Of a stretch of DNA of 13,203 bases, positions 1 to 6,933 are shown one piece after another. Numbering within the stretch: position 1 is the first letter of the stretch; every line of letters starts with the position of its first letter. The translations under genes and the position numbers were made by a program. This DNA comes from Sulfolobus sp. SCGC AB-777_G06 (GTDB lineage Archaea > Thermoproteota > Thermoprotei_A > Sulfolobales > Sulfolobaceae): positions 1-13,203 of the forward strand of contig QEFN01000027.1 in assembly GCA_003086555.1 (NCBI GenBank), given 5' to 3'. A model generated the notes under the pieces. The model searched no databases. It was not told the DNA's origin and saw only the letters and a list, made by a program, of their open reading frames with translations.

Positions 1-68
1 AAAATTAAAAACTTCTCGCTAATACCGACTTCTTGGTATTACCTCCCTAAGATTCCCATAACTGCTGT
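1..68. repeat. Left terminal inverted repeat
   Basis: Bases 1-68 are the reverse complement of 13136-13203 with one mismatch (56 against 13148), so the outermost 55 bases are identical. Inside is a perfect 7-bp stem, TAATACC (20-26) and GGTATTA (35-41), with an 8-base loop, next to a T-rich run on the minus strand. Read on the minus strand, both repeats can encode the same short peptide end (TAVMxILGR then stop), so they may be the 3' end of an insertion sequence whose body is missing here. Structured-RNA copy A begins only about 15 bases inward. Confidence 0.85.
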
Positions 69-82
69 CAGTGAATTTTCTA

Positions 83-261
83 TTGATGATCTCCCTAACT
101 GATGACGGGCTTTGCTAACGAGGATGGGAGTGATAAGCATGGATGGGAGGGTAGTGGCGTTTTCTTCTACTAGCCCCAATGAGTTAAGGGTGAAGGTGTA
201 TGAGCCCTTGAGACGGGTCACGTGGCAGAATTAAAGCATAAGTTAAGCCACGGGTAAACAC
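83..261 (+). ncRNA. Structured-RNA repeat, copy A (promoterless)
   Basis: This is the third copy of the repeat also found at 7391-7673 and 10132-10419. It shares the core CTAACTGATGACGGGC, the GAGGATGGGAGTGATAA segment and the end CCACGGGTAAACAC. The first helix is kept: 88-97 pairs with 144-153 at 8 of 10 positions, including a C-to-T change kept as a wobble. The 3' helix has its own sequence, CGTGGC (221-226) with GCCACG (247-252). The upstream TATA region of the other copies is replaced by the left terminal repeat, so this copy is probably a silent or read-through fragment. A 60-codon minus-strand frame at 39-221 crosses it, but the other copies do not keep that frame. It ends 14 bases before the stop of the convergent gene at 276. 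Confidence 0.5.
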
Positions 262-275
262 AAACCTTTCTCACA

Positions 276-749
276 TCAACTTCCTTTTACATAAAGACGT
301 TTACCTATATCCCTCACCCACAAGACAGATCCGACAAGCGATAATATTACCCCTTGAATTAGGACGGCCTTTGGGTTGCTCACCACATAAGCCTTCGTGA
401 TCTTGAAGAACATTGTTACGTTATAATAATGAGAGGTATTAAGTGCTTTCCCGGTCGTGGTATTGATCTCTTTCAAGAGGACAAAGTGGTAATCCCCACT
501 ACTTAGACAACCTGAATAGGGAGTTGTTACGGTTGTATTTGACGAGCCGTCAAGTATCGAGATTATAGCATTTACATCGCTTTTGTTCTCGACTAGGTTA
601 ACACTCACACTGGTAACGAAAGAGGGTATATTAATACCATACGAGTGAAGGAAATTCACTGTAGTTTGCGTATTACCGCTTATGGTAGTAAGGGATAAGA
701 AGACCATAGTCAGTCCTAATGATAGTAAAAGTAAACCCAACCTGATCAA
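276..749 (-). CDS. Small sequon-rich membrane protein of an ABC exporter operon
   Basis: This 157-residue protein is not recognised as a named family. A hydrophobic segment at about residues 3-23 (signal anchor) and a second at about 126-145 bracket a roughly 100-residue domain that should face outside the cell. That domain carries five N-glycosylation sequons (NKS, NTT, NTT, NTS, NVT), as expected for a Sulfolobales surface protein. The start is TTG at 749, overlapping the TGA of the upstream permease as TTGA and preceded by GGTGATGG, which fits translational coupling. As third gene after an ATPase and a permease it is probably an accessory subunit of the exporter; that role is inference from position only. 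Confidence 0.75.
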   Translation of the reverse strand: MIRLGLLLLSLGLTMVFLSLTTISGNTQTTVNFLHSYGINIPSFVTSVSVNLVENKSDVNAIISILDGSSNTTVTTPYSGCLSSGDYHFVLLKEINTTTGKALNTSHYYNVTMFFKITKAYVVSNPKAVLIQGVILSLVGSVLWVRDIGKRLYVKGS

Positions 750-1507
750 AACTCCATCACCCTAAACTTAAGGTAAGATATCAAGAACAACACCAGAGCT
801 AATATGAAGTCCACCCCGACACCCGTTATCGCATAAGGAATTACCCTGAAATAGGTCGAGGGATTGATGGAGTAAGCCAAGATTAACGGATAAACGTTCA
901 TGAAGGAGGTAATATTCAAGGAATTGTAATTTATCCCTCCTACTATTATTTCATAATTTCCAATCCCTCCTACAATGAAAATTGAGCCTAGAGTAAACAT
1001 TGAGGCTAAAGTTGCCGCCCCGTTAGTCCTTAAGAGAACGGTGTAGAACAGTATCACTGATGTAGAGAAGAAATAACCGGCTGTATAAATTAATCCCATA
1101 AATAATGGGAGGTTGTTAATAAGAGATAATTCGTATAAGTACCAGAAATAAGTCCCTAACCACATGAGGTAAGGTACTATTACGTCATTGAAGTAGCTCA
1201 TGAAAAAGAAAGCCCTTCTCTTTACGGGCATCATTAGGAAAGATATTATACTGCCTGAGTTCATGTGGTCTCCGAAGACGAACACTATATTCCTTAACGC
1301 CAAAGCTACGGCTACCGTCTCGGGAATGCTTATGACTGGTATATTCGCTAAAACCAGAGCATAATTAAGGAAGTTTCCTCTTATCAGAAATGAGGGGATA
1401 AAGACGTACCCCACTAACATAGTCGGCAGGATCATCTGTAACGTCGGGTCTTTGTACCTCTCCTTAAAAAGTATTTTAAACACCTGAAAGCTTTCTGAAG
1501 ACGTCAT
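746..1507 (-). CDS. ABC-2 type transporter permease
   Basis: This 253-residue integral membrane protein has about six hydrophobic segments (near residues 24-42, 50-70, 108-126, 135-158, 166-190 and 228-247). The stretch SGSIISFLMMPVKRRAF (85-100) before segment three matches the usual ABC-2 permease pattern of a cytosolic loop with a Pro and basic residues leading into a membrane helix. It would form the channel for the ATPase encoded just upstream. The ATG at 1507 is chosen because GGTGA lies about six bases before it; this gives a 32-base overlap with the ATPase gene. A GTG at 1483 would shorten the overlap. The substrate cannot be told from sequence; ABC-2 exporters move drugs, lipids, polysaccharides or peptides. 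Confidence 0.8.
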   Translation of the reverse strand: MTSSESFQVFKILFKERYKDPTLQMILPTMLVGYVFIPSFLIRGNFLNYALVLANIPVISIPETVAVALALRNIVFVFGDHMNSGSIISFLMMPVKRRAFFFMSYFNDVIVPYLMWLGTYFWYLYELSLINNLPLFMGLIYTAGYFFSTSVILFYTVLLRTNGAATLASMFTLGSIFIVGGIGNYEIIVGGINYNSLNITSFMNVYPLILAYSINPSTYFRVIPYAITGVGVDFILALVLFLISYLKFRVMEF

Positions 1508-2336
1508 CCAGACTCACCTTCCTGACACTCAACACTTCCACATGGTTGTCGTCAAGAATGTCAATTACCTTCCTCATCTCGTTCCTGACTTTGATGTAAG
1601 GACCGTCGACTACCGGGTTAAAGTCTTTGAGTACTTGTAAAGCCCTTTCTTTGTCTCTTACGAGGATTAGAATTTCCTCACCTTTGACCATGGACTCCAC
1701 ATAAGAGAGTTCTCCGAGAGCCTTCACCATCCCGTCATCTATAAAGACAACATGATCAATTACTCTCTCTAATTCTGAGAGTATATGGGATGATATGAAA
1801 AAGGTGACCCCGTAATCCCGTGCAAGAGCTTTAACCATGTCGTAAAACTCTATCCTTGCTTGAGGATCTAGGTTGGCTGTAGGCTCGTCAGCTATTACTA
1901 ACTCTGGGTTTTTCAATAGTGAAGCTATCAGCTGTATTTTCTGTGCTTGTCCTGATGAGAGTTGAGAGACTCTCTTTCTCATGTGGTCCTGAAGGTTGAA
2001 TTCCTTAATCAGCCTAGCTAAGTCTCCGTGAAATACGCTGTTCAAGTCCTCCAGATATTCCCTAACTGTATCATTAGGAGGGTAAGGTAGCTTAGTAAAG
2101 ATAACGGACACCTTTTTCCTAAGACGTGGATTATCCCACGGGTCTTCCTCCAAAATATATATCTCTCCTTCGTCCTTCCTGAGTAGTCCGGAAAGGATCT
2201 TTATAGTCGTAGTCTTTCCAGCTCCATTAGGTCCCACAAAGCCCGTAATTGAACCCTTCTTAACAGAAAAAGTGAGACCTTTTAAGACTAATTTTCCTCT
2301 AAAACTCTTGATTAACCCTCTTGCAAAAATAACGTC
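1476..2336 (-). CDS. ABC transporter ATP-binding protein (ABC-2 exporter)
   Basis: This 286-residue ATPase powers the permease encoded next. From the GTG start at 2336, Walker A GPNGAGKTT is at about 35-43, signature LSSGQ at 126-130, Walker B LVIADEP at 146-152 and the switch histidine at about 184 (SSH). The C-terminal 80 residues form the extra domain common in ABC-2 ATPases and end in SLDDVFRKL. The Q-loop is odd: where the family usually has a Gln the sequence reads VIFTKLPYPPND. A longer frame begins with TTG at 2360, but a TATA-like box at 2361-2373 places transcription start near 2340, so leaderless GTG at 2336 is more likely. It is the first gene of a three-gene minus-strand operon with overlapping ends. 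Confidence 0.9.
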   Translation of the reverse strand, partial: DVIFARGLIKSFRGKLVLKGLTFSVKKGSITGFVGPNGAGKTTTIKILSGLLRKDEGEIYILEEDPWDNPRLRKKVSVIFTKLPYPPNDTVREYLEDLNSVFHGDLARLIKEFNLQDHMRKRVSQLSSGQAQKIQLIASLLKNPELVIADEPTANLDPQARIEFYDMVKALARDYGVTFFISSHILSELERVIDHVVFIDDGMVKALGELSYVESMVKGEEILILVRDKERALQVLKDFNPVVDGPYIKVRNEMRKVIDILDDNHVEVLSVRKVSLDDVFRKLSGV

Positions 2337-2360
2337 CACAATATCTTTTTTAAATGTCAA

Positions 2361-2375
2361 TTATTATATTTTTTC
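2361..2375 (-). promoter_or_regulatory. TATA box of the ABC exporter operon
   Basis: The minus strand reads GGAAAAAATATAATAA, a purine-rich BRE-like element followed by a TATA-like run. It lies about 25-30 bases upstream of the GTG at 2336, the usual spacing for a leaderless archaeal transcript, and directly after the stop of the HipA-like gene. Confidence 0.5.
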
Positions 2376-2957
2376 CTAATTTTTGAAAGAGCACAAAAGC
2401 TTCTCTCTATAGTCAAGGATCTTTGAACTCACTTCCAAAAAGTCGTTAACAAGTGATGGATCAAGCTTTCGATAGCTTAATACCTCGTTTACGCTCTCCT
2501 TCAATAACACGTCCCTAGACTTCTTGTCTAATGAACGTATTATTTCCACACCTTCCTTAAAGTGATATTCATCACTCCAGAGGTTGAACCTCGTGACAGG
2601 CTTATTTATTATTTCGTAGACGTAGTAGAGGGGTTTCCAAGAAAGTAACGAGTGCCCGTGGTCTATAATATATCCGTTGTCCTCCTCGTCAGCCATTATA
2701 TGGTCTTGTTTGAGGTCTATGTTCAGAACCCATTCCTCAAAAGGTAGAGCTTTCTTAATCTGAGCAAGGTTTCTAATATCAGAAGGACTTAAGACCTTTC
2801 TAGGTAAATACTCCATTACCAAACCCTCGTGAGTCAGACTTACCTCCAGTACTGGGATCCCCAATACATTACCCAGTCTGGATACAAAGAGTTCGCTGAA
2901 AAGTTCATATGTTCCGTGGACTTCGTCTTCCTCCTTAAACCTCTTTGTAAATTTCAT
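2376..2957 (-). CDS. HipA-like kinase-fold protein
   Basis: This 193-residue protein resembles small HipA-like kinases (the HipA_2 type). The N-terminal half has the ELFxSRLGNVLGIPVLEV pattern that follows the nucleotide-binding lysine in these folds. The centre has a catalytic-loop-like WVLNIDLKQDHIM (about residues 76-88) and then YIIDHGHSLLSW (96-107), where the Asp of IDHG would bind metal. The family usually has N-x-DR in the catalytic loop; here it is NIDLKQDH, so activity is uncertain. No classical HipB antitoxin gene is adjacent. A TATA-like TTTTTAAG about 25 bases upstream of the ATG at 2957 supports this start and a leaderless message. It ends 40 bases before the ABC ATPase start. 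The substrate is unknown. Confidence 0.6.
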   Translation of the reverse strand: MKFTKRFKEEDEVHGTYELFSELFVSRLGNVLGIPVLEVSLTHEGLVMEYLPRKVLSPSDIRNLAQIKKALPFEEWVLNIDLKQDHIMADEEDNGYIIDHGHSLLSWKPLYYVYEIINKPVTRFNLWSDEYHFKEGVEIIRSLDKKSRDVLLKESVNEVLSYRKLDPSLVNDFLEVSSKILDYREKLLCSFKN

Positions 2958-2977
2958 CGCCTTGTAATTATCTTAAT

Positions 2978-2986
2978 GCTTAAAAA
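2978..2986 (-). promoter_or_regulatory. TATA box of the HipA-like gene
   Basis: The minus strand reads TTTTTAAGC, centred about 25 bases upstream of the ATG at 2957. Confidence 0.4.
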
Positions 2987-3117
2987 TTCACTGTCTATTA
3001 AGGACGAGTGTAGTCTAACCTACACTTCTTTTTTCCTTTAAACTCACGTCCTACCTGTTATACAAGATTACAAAATTAACTACGTCTAACGGTCCTTAAA
3101 ATCACTGTTAATTATTA

Positions 3118-3131
3118 AAATTTTTTAATTT
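3118..3131 (+). promoter_or_regulatory. TATA-like element of the 3152 gene
   Basis: A TTTTTTAATT run is centred about 26 bases before the ATG at 3152. A second TATA-like string (CTTTATATG) touches the start codon and is too close to serve this gene. The 2958-3151 interval separates two divergent genes and shows nothing else. Confidence 0.35.
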
Positions 3132-3151
3132 TCTAATCATTAATACTTTAT

Positions 3152-3466
3152 ATGTATAAGAGAATAGAAATTAGAAAAGACGGATTAGGCTTCTGTTATC
3201 AAGGGTCGTGGATAAGCATTGCCGCGACAGACGATTCGTTAATTATAGCTGAAGAAGTATCCTACGAGGTCGCGATAGGAAGTCAGTTCTCAAAGATAAG
3301 ATTATTGGTGAAGAACGGCAAAGTTTATGCCGAGACTCCTTTAGGGACTTCTGAACTTAAAGATCCATCACAAATCCTCGAAAACCTCAAAAAGATTAAC
3401 GAGGAGGTGGTCAAAACCAAAAACACAGAATTATACGAGAAAATTAAGAAACATATCTCATACTAA
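3152..3466 (+). CDS. Hypothetical protein, 104 residues
   Basis: I do not recognise this protein. The first 70 residues alternate hydrophobic and polar positions in a way that suggests a compact beta-rich fold (KRIEIRKDGLGFCYQG, SLIIAEEVSYEVAIG, IRLLVKNGKVYAE). The last 35 residues are a charged helix (SQILENLKKINEEVVKTKN). There is no signal peptide, no membrane segment and no metal motif, so it is probably a small cytosolic protein. The leaderless start at 3152 is supported by a TATA-like run 26 bases upstream. It stands alone: the next gene begins about 125 bases downstream with its own weak TATA-like box, and the 3467-3592 interval holds nothing recognisable. Confidence 0.7.
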   Translation: MYKRIEIRKDGLGFCYQGSWISIAATDDSLIIAEEVSYEVAIGSQFSKIRLLVKNGKVYAETPLGTSELKDPSQILENLKKINEEVVKTKNTELYEKIKKHISY

Positions 3467-3592
3467 CTTCCACAATTTTGCGAATTAACGGGGCACGCAG
3501 ACAATCCCATAATGAGTATCTTTACTTCCTACATTGTGCGTATCATAAAATCTTGGGAAAAAGTATTTTGAGAAAAAGAGTGTAATATAATT

Positions 3593-4144
3593 ATGGTTCA
3601 GACTGAAACACCTGATAGACATATTCCATCATTTATCCTATCCTCTCCCTTACGCCGATTGTTTGAAAATCCTTACTCAATCTTAAGAGAGTTTATTAAA
3701 GAGGGTATGACAGTCCTTGACCACGGTTCAGGTCCAGGTTTCTACACTATTCCTATGGCGAAACTAGTTGGAGAAAAGGGGACGGTCTACGCTGTGGACT
3801 CTGACAAAAGGTCCATTGAGAGACTACAAAGAAAACTGAAGTCTCTAGGCATGAACAACGTTGTGACTTATGTTAGCAGGGACTTGAGTACTATCCCTTC
3901 GGGATCTGTCGATTTCGTGCTATCAAAAGACGTGTTGTGTTGTACGGTTTTGCATAAGGAACTGGCTATGGACATTGAAAGAGTTATGAAGAGAGGCGGT
4001 AAAGCTTACGTCACAGTCAGACTAGGTAAAGTAGGAAAGGATCCTAGGTCTCTTTCTCCTGAGGAGTTCTTTTCCCTCTTTACAAACGTGAAAAAGAAAG
4101 GGAAGGGTAAATTCAGTGCATGGGTAATTCTGGAGAAAGAATAA
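3593..4144 (+). CDS. Class I SAM-dependent methyltransferase
   Basis: This 183-residue protein has the Rossmann-like methyltransferase core. Motif I VLDHGSGPGFYT (about 41-52) binds SAM, with His in place of the more usual Val/Ile/Leu after the Asp. The acidic motif II is VYAVDSD (65-71), the VSRDLSTIP segment (94-102) follows the next strand, and VDFVLSKDVLCC (106-117) is the motif IV region, with a Cys pair. ERVMKRGGKAYVTV (129-142) is the usual post-core strand. The C-terminus is short, so it lacks a separate substrate domain. The substrate cannot be inferred; proteins of this shape methylate small molecules, quinone precursors or proteins. A weak TATA-like GTATTTTG lies about 26 bases upstream of the ATG. 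Confidence 0.8.
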   Translation: MVQTETPDRHIPSFILSSPLRRLFENPYSILREFIKEGMTVLDHGSGPGFYTIPMAKLVGEKGTVYAVDSDKRSIERLQRKLKSLGMNNVVTYVSRDLSTIPSGSVDFVLSKDVLCCTVLHKELAMDIERVMKRGGKAYVTVRLGKVGKDPRSLSPEEFFSLFTNVKKKGKGKFSAWVILEKE

Positions 4145-4181
4145 TAATTTCATAATAACTCAAATAAGTTTAACAATTAAA

Positions 4182-4196
4182 GCATATTTTTAAATG
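4182..4196 (+). promoter_or_regulatory. Promoter of the membrane iron-sulfur protein gene
   Basis: A TTTTTAAAT box at 4187-4195 is preceded by an A-rich BRE-like stretch. It puts the start of transcription near 4217, a few bases before the ATG at 4226. Confidence 0.4.
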
Positions 4197-4225
4197 TATT
4201 CACGGTAAATAATTTGTGATTACAG

Positions 4226-6118
4226 ATGAATGACGCCTTACTACTTTCCCTGCTTATTGCATTATCGATGATCGTTGTAGTGTTTTATACCGTATATGAG
4301 GTTGAGAGATGGAAGAGTAGAAATAGAGTCTTAATCTCTCTATATTTACAAGGTATGATGTTAACTATGAACTTAGGCGGCTACCTTTACTTGGTCTACA
4401 AGTCAGCGTTCCTATTTCTAATGATAAACGGGGCTTACATGTTCTTTGCCTTATACCCTATTTTGACCTTCAAAGGAGACATAAAGAGGAAAGAAGTAAT
4501 CTACATACCGTTTTCAATCCTTATGGTAGTGTCAGAAGCGGTAATGGGGGCTCTAATTTACACGCTTCAAAGCGGTAGCCCCGCAATAATTGATCAAGCC
4601 ATAGATAACGTCTGGTTTGTGGGGGTGATGGTCGCCGAGATGGTATTTACTTTAGCAATAAAGAAAGACTTAGATCCTACCCTGAGAAAATATTTGATTG
4701 TGACCCTACTATTGATGCCGTGGTTCCCTGCAGTAGTAGGGTTGTACTCGTTCTATGCTTCAGCATTTATAATGATCGCTGTTACAATAGTCATTTACGA
4801 AACGTTATACTCTCAACGCCTGAGAGCAACTCAAGATACGTTCACCGTTATAGAGCTTATGAGTATATTCGCCTTAATGATGATTGGCGAGTTTGTTTAC
4901 TTCCTGATAAACTCACTAACCCTTTTCGACATATCAATGGGCATCGCGATGTTCTGGTTTATTTATAGGACTCTCTCGGGACCGAACCCCATTAGGGCAA
5001 ACTACCTGAGAAACGCAAAGGTTGCATTTGCAATAATATTCACCACCTTCGTGATGGAGTATTTCATGGGTGCTGTTTTAGACTTTCTTGAAGGTGTATT
5101 TTCTCCCGGGATTCAAGGTTTCATTTCCTCATTGACTTTACCCTGGCTTAGTCCGAACACACCTTGGAACGTTTTATGGGACGGGATAGACATAGTTGGT
5201 TCTGTGTTAGGAAGTATATGGTTCTTAATAATGATGGGAATAGAAATGGGATTCTTAGCATTTAAGAAAATGTTAGAGATGAATGTGAGAGAAGTAAGGA
5301 TTAGAATGATATTGATGATGTTCGCTTACGCTATATACACAATTTACCTACCTAATTTCTCACCTATATCTTCTCAAATGCAATTTATACCTTACATGTG
5401 GAGTATGGGTGTAGGAACTCTTGGAGGTGTCACTAACGCCTTCCTGATGGCAATTATCGGTACGTATGTAATATACGGAGTACTAAGTTTCCTTTTCGGT
5501 TCTAGAAACTTATGCGCTGTAACATGTACTGCACCTTTAATGTACCAAGGTAATTTTTATGATTCCCTCAAGGTCTACAACAGGAGTTCCAGGTTAGGGA
5601 GAAAAACACTTACGAGTAAGTCCCCCAAATGGTATAGGATCATAGGTTTATCGATATCCCTACTAGTCTTGATCGCAGCTATTATTTCTTACCTAAGTAA
5701 CCAAGGGATTTTATCGTTCACAGTGGAGGGAGTGGATATAACTGTTTTGATCTACTTCATAGCCTTCGATATTGTGTGGTACATAGTATTTATATCGATA
5801 CCGTTCATGGGTACTTTTGCTTGTGTAACCCAAGGTTGGTGTTACTGGGGAATGTTCAATCAGACTATCAGTAGAATAGGTTTATTCAGGCTGAAAGTTA
5901 GAGACCCACAAGTTTGTGTCAGCTGCAAGACAGTAGACTGTGCAAACGCTTGCCCTGTGGGGATTACTGACATGAGAGGAGAGTTCATAAAGAAAGGAGA
6001 GATGAAATCAATAAAGTGTATAGGAATAGGAGAGTGCGTAAATTCATGTCCTCACAAGAATATATTTTTCTACGATGTGAGACATGTAATATCTGACTTT
6101 TTGAAGAAAAAGAAGTAA
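4226..6118 (+). CDS. Polytopic membrane protein with C-terminal 4Fe-4S ferredoxin domain
   Basis: This 630-residue protein has more than ten hydrophobic segments over residues 1-530, followed by a cytosolic ferredoxin-like tail. The tail holds CVSCKTVDCANACPVG (C564, C567, C572, C576) and a second group C598, C604, C608 (ending CVNSCPH). The second group lacks the first spacing of a standard CxxCxxCxxxCP motif and shows only three cysteines. Two more Cys pairs sit at membrane edges: NLCAVTC (430, 434) and CVTQGWC (533, 539), recalling the membrane-edge cysteines of NapH/NosR/CcoG-type polyferredoxins. It probably moves electrons between a membrane carrier such as a quinone and a cytosolic partner, but no partner enzyme is adjacent. 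It appears monocistronic with its own TATA box. Confidence 0.75.
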   Translation: MNDALLLSLLIALSMIVVVFYTVYEVERWKSRNRVLISLYLQGMMLTMNLGGYLYLVYKSAFLFLMINGAYMFFALYPILTFKGDIKRKEVIYIPFSILMVVSEAVMGALIYTLQSGSPAIIDQAIDNVWFVGVMVAEMVFTLAIKKDLDPTLRKYLIVTLLLMPWFPAVVGLYSFYASAFIMIAVTIVIYETLYSQRLRATQDTFTVIELMSIFALMMIGEFVYFLINSLTLFDISMGIAMFWFIYRTLSGPNPIRANYLRNAKVAFAIIFTTFVMEYFMGAVLDFLEGVFSPGIQGFISSLTLPWLSPNTPWNVLWDGIDIVGSVLGSIWFLIMMGIEMGFLAFKKMLEMNVREVRIRMILMMFAYAIYTIYLPNFSPISSQMQFIPYMWSMGVGTLGGVTNAFLMAIIGTYVIYGVLSFLFGSRNLCAVTCTAPLMYQGNFYDSLKVYNRSSRLGRKTLTSKSPKWYRIIGLSISLLVLIAAIISYLSNQGILSFTVEGVDITVLIYFIAFDIVWYIVFISIPFMGTFACVTQGWCYWGMFNQTISRIGLFRLKVRDPQVCVSCKTVDCANACPVGITDMRGEFIKKGEMKSIKCIGIGECVNSCPHKNIFFYDVRHVISDFLKKKK

Positions 6119-6121
6119 AAT

Positions 6122-6170
6122 GTAGAATAATACCTTCTACCCACTACCTTTTTTGCCTATTGTTTTTTTT
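6122..6170 (+). terminator. Hairpin plus T-tracts between convergent genes
   Basis: GTAGAA (6122-6127) and TTCTAC (6135-6140) form a perfect 6-bp stem just after the stop at 6118. They are followed by TTTTTT and TTTTTTTT runs. Archaeal terminators are mainly T-tracts, so the runs matter more than the stem. The region overlaps the 3' end of the convergent gene at 6144. Confidence 0.4.
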
Positions 6171-6515
6171 CATAAGTCTGATTATAATTAAACCATCTAC
6201 TAATAGAATAACTATAAAGGTAGCTGTTTCTAACGGAGTATTGTTTGATTTTGTAGATATTGATTGTAATTGAGGAGACGTAACTAGCGTCTTACTTGTA
6301 CTGTTACTCGACGTAATAATTGCTGTTGAAGAACTAACACTAGCTGTAGATGAGCTCGGGAAAGCTGTTTGCGTAGTGTTCGTAGTAACAGTTTCTGTAG
6401 TCTGTGTAGAAGTAGACGAGCTGAAAGTAGTAGAATATGTCGACGTCGTAGTTATTTGTTGCGTTTCTGAGGGCTGACTTTCTACGTAGCCGAATTGGGA
6501 CAAATGGTCTAACAC
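6144..6515 (-). CDS. Ser/Thr-rich protein with a C-terminal membrane anchor
   Basis: This is a 123-residue protein of unknown function. Residues about 15-95 are almost entirely Ser, Thr and Gln with a few sequons, the composition of a heavily glycosylated stalk. One membrane helix at about 97-115 (ATFIVILLVDGLIII) is followed by a basic tail (KKNNRQKR). The architecture matches the C-terminal stalk and anchor of Sulfolobales surface proteins. There is no N-terminal signal peptide, so as it stands it could be a tail-anchored protein or the surviving end of a larger secreted one. The start is GTG at 6515; an in-frame stop lies seven codons upstream and no ATG is available. An AT-rich TATA-like stretch lies at about 6530-6545. 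Confidence 0.55.
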   Translation of the reverse strand: MLDHLSQFGYVESQPSETQQITTTSTYSTTFSSSTSTQTTETVTTNTTQTAFPSSSTASVSSSTAIITSSNSTSKTLVTSPQLQSISTKSNNTPLETATFIVILLVDGLIIIRLMKKNNRQKR

Positions 6516-6604
6516 CGTAGTATTCTTATTTTTTTATTATTTCTTGAAGATAATTACCGCCTGTATAGGCATTTTCATTATTCTATCCGCTTTTGCATTT
6601 TCAA

Positions 6605-6880
6605 CTATTTCATATTAAATACATAACCACACGCTCTACATCTATATAGATTCCTACCTATCCTGAAGCCCACAGCATTTCCACACTTGGGGCATAGCAC
6701 TAGCGATACGTTTCCCATGATCTTTTGTCCTTCAGCAACCAACGTTCGTTCATGAGAATGGTCTAACTTATCTGTAAAGACTACTTTCTCAACTCCTTTC
6801 TCTCTGTATCCACACTTCTTACATATTGAGTATCTCCCTTTCGGGAACATCGCTGAACCGCATTTAGGGCAGAACCTCAT
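6605..6880 (-). CDS. TFS/RpoM-like zinc ribbon protein with shortened C-terminal ribbon
   Basis: This 91-residue protein has two zinc ribbons joined by a linker, as in archaeal transcript cleavage factor TFS. The N-terminal ribbon is C4, C7, C20, C23 (CPKCGSAMFPKG and CKKCGY). The C-terminal ribbon is C63, C66, C81, C84 (CPKCG and CRACGY). Active TFS has about 110 residues, and the loop between the two C-terminal Cys pairs is about 23 residues with an acidic Asp-Glu tip that enters the polymerase active site. Here it has only 14 residues and no acidic pair. The protein should therefore bind RNA polymerase without stimulating cleavage, or do something else. Inhibitory TFS paralogs are known in Saccharolobus (TFS4). 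A TATA box about 27 bases upstream supports the start at 6880. Confidence 0.75.
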   Translation of the reverse strand: MRFCPKCGSAMFPKGRYSICKKCGYREKGVEKVVFTDKLDHSHERTLVAEGQKIMGNVSLVLCPKCGNAVGFRIGRNLYRCRACGYVFNMK

Positions 6881-6902
6881 AGAGAAAAAAGCGAAATCCT
6901 AG

Positions 6903-6911
6903 CATAAATAT
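6903..6911 (-). promoter_or_regulatory. TATA box of the TFS-like gene
   Basis: The minus strand reads ATATTTATG, centred 27 bases upstream of the ATG at 6880, which gives a leaderless message. Confidence 0.45.
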
Positions 6912-6933
6912 CGATCTTAGTGACGGTGTGGTA

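Noticed and set aside
39..221. A 60-codon minus-strand frame crossing the left repeat and RNA copy A
   Set aside because: The equivalent region in copies B and C has stops and shifts, and the sequence conservation fits RNA helices better than codons.
6516..6604. Short minus-strand frame ending in MKMPIQAVIIFKK between two genes
   Set aside because: It is only about 24 codons between stops, with no promoter or start that supports it; it may be a remnant but cannot be defended.
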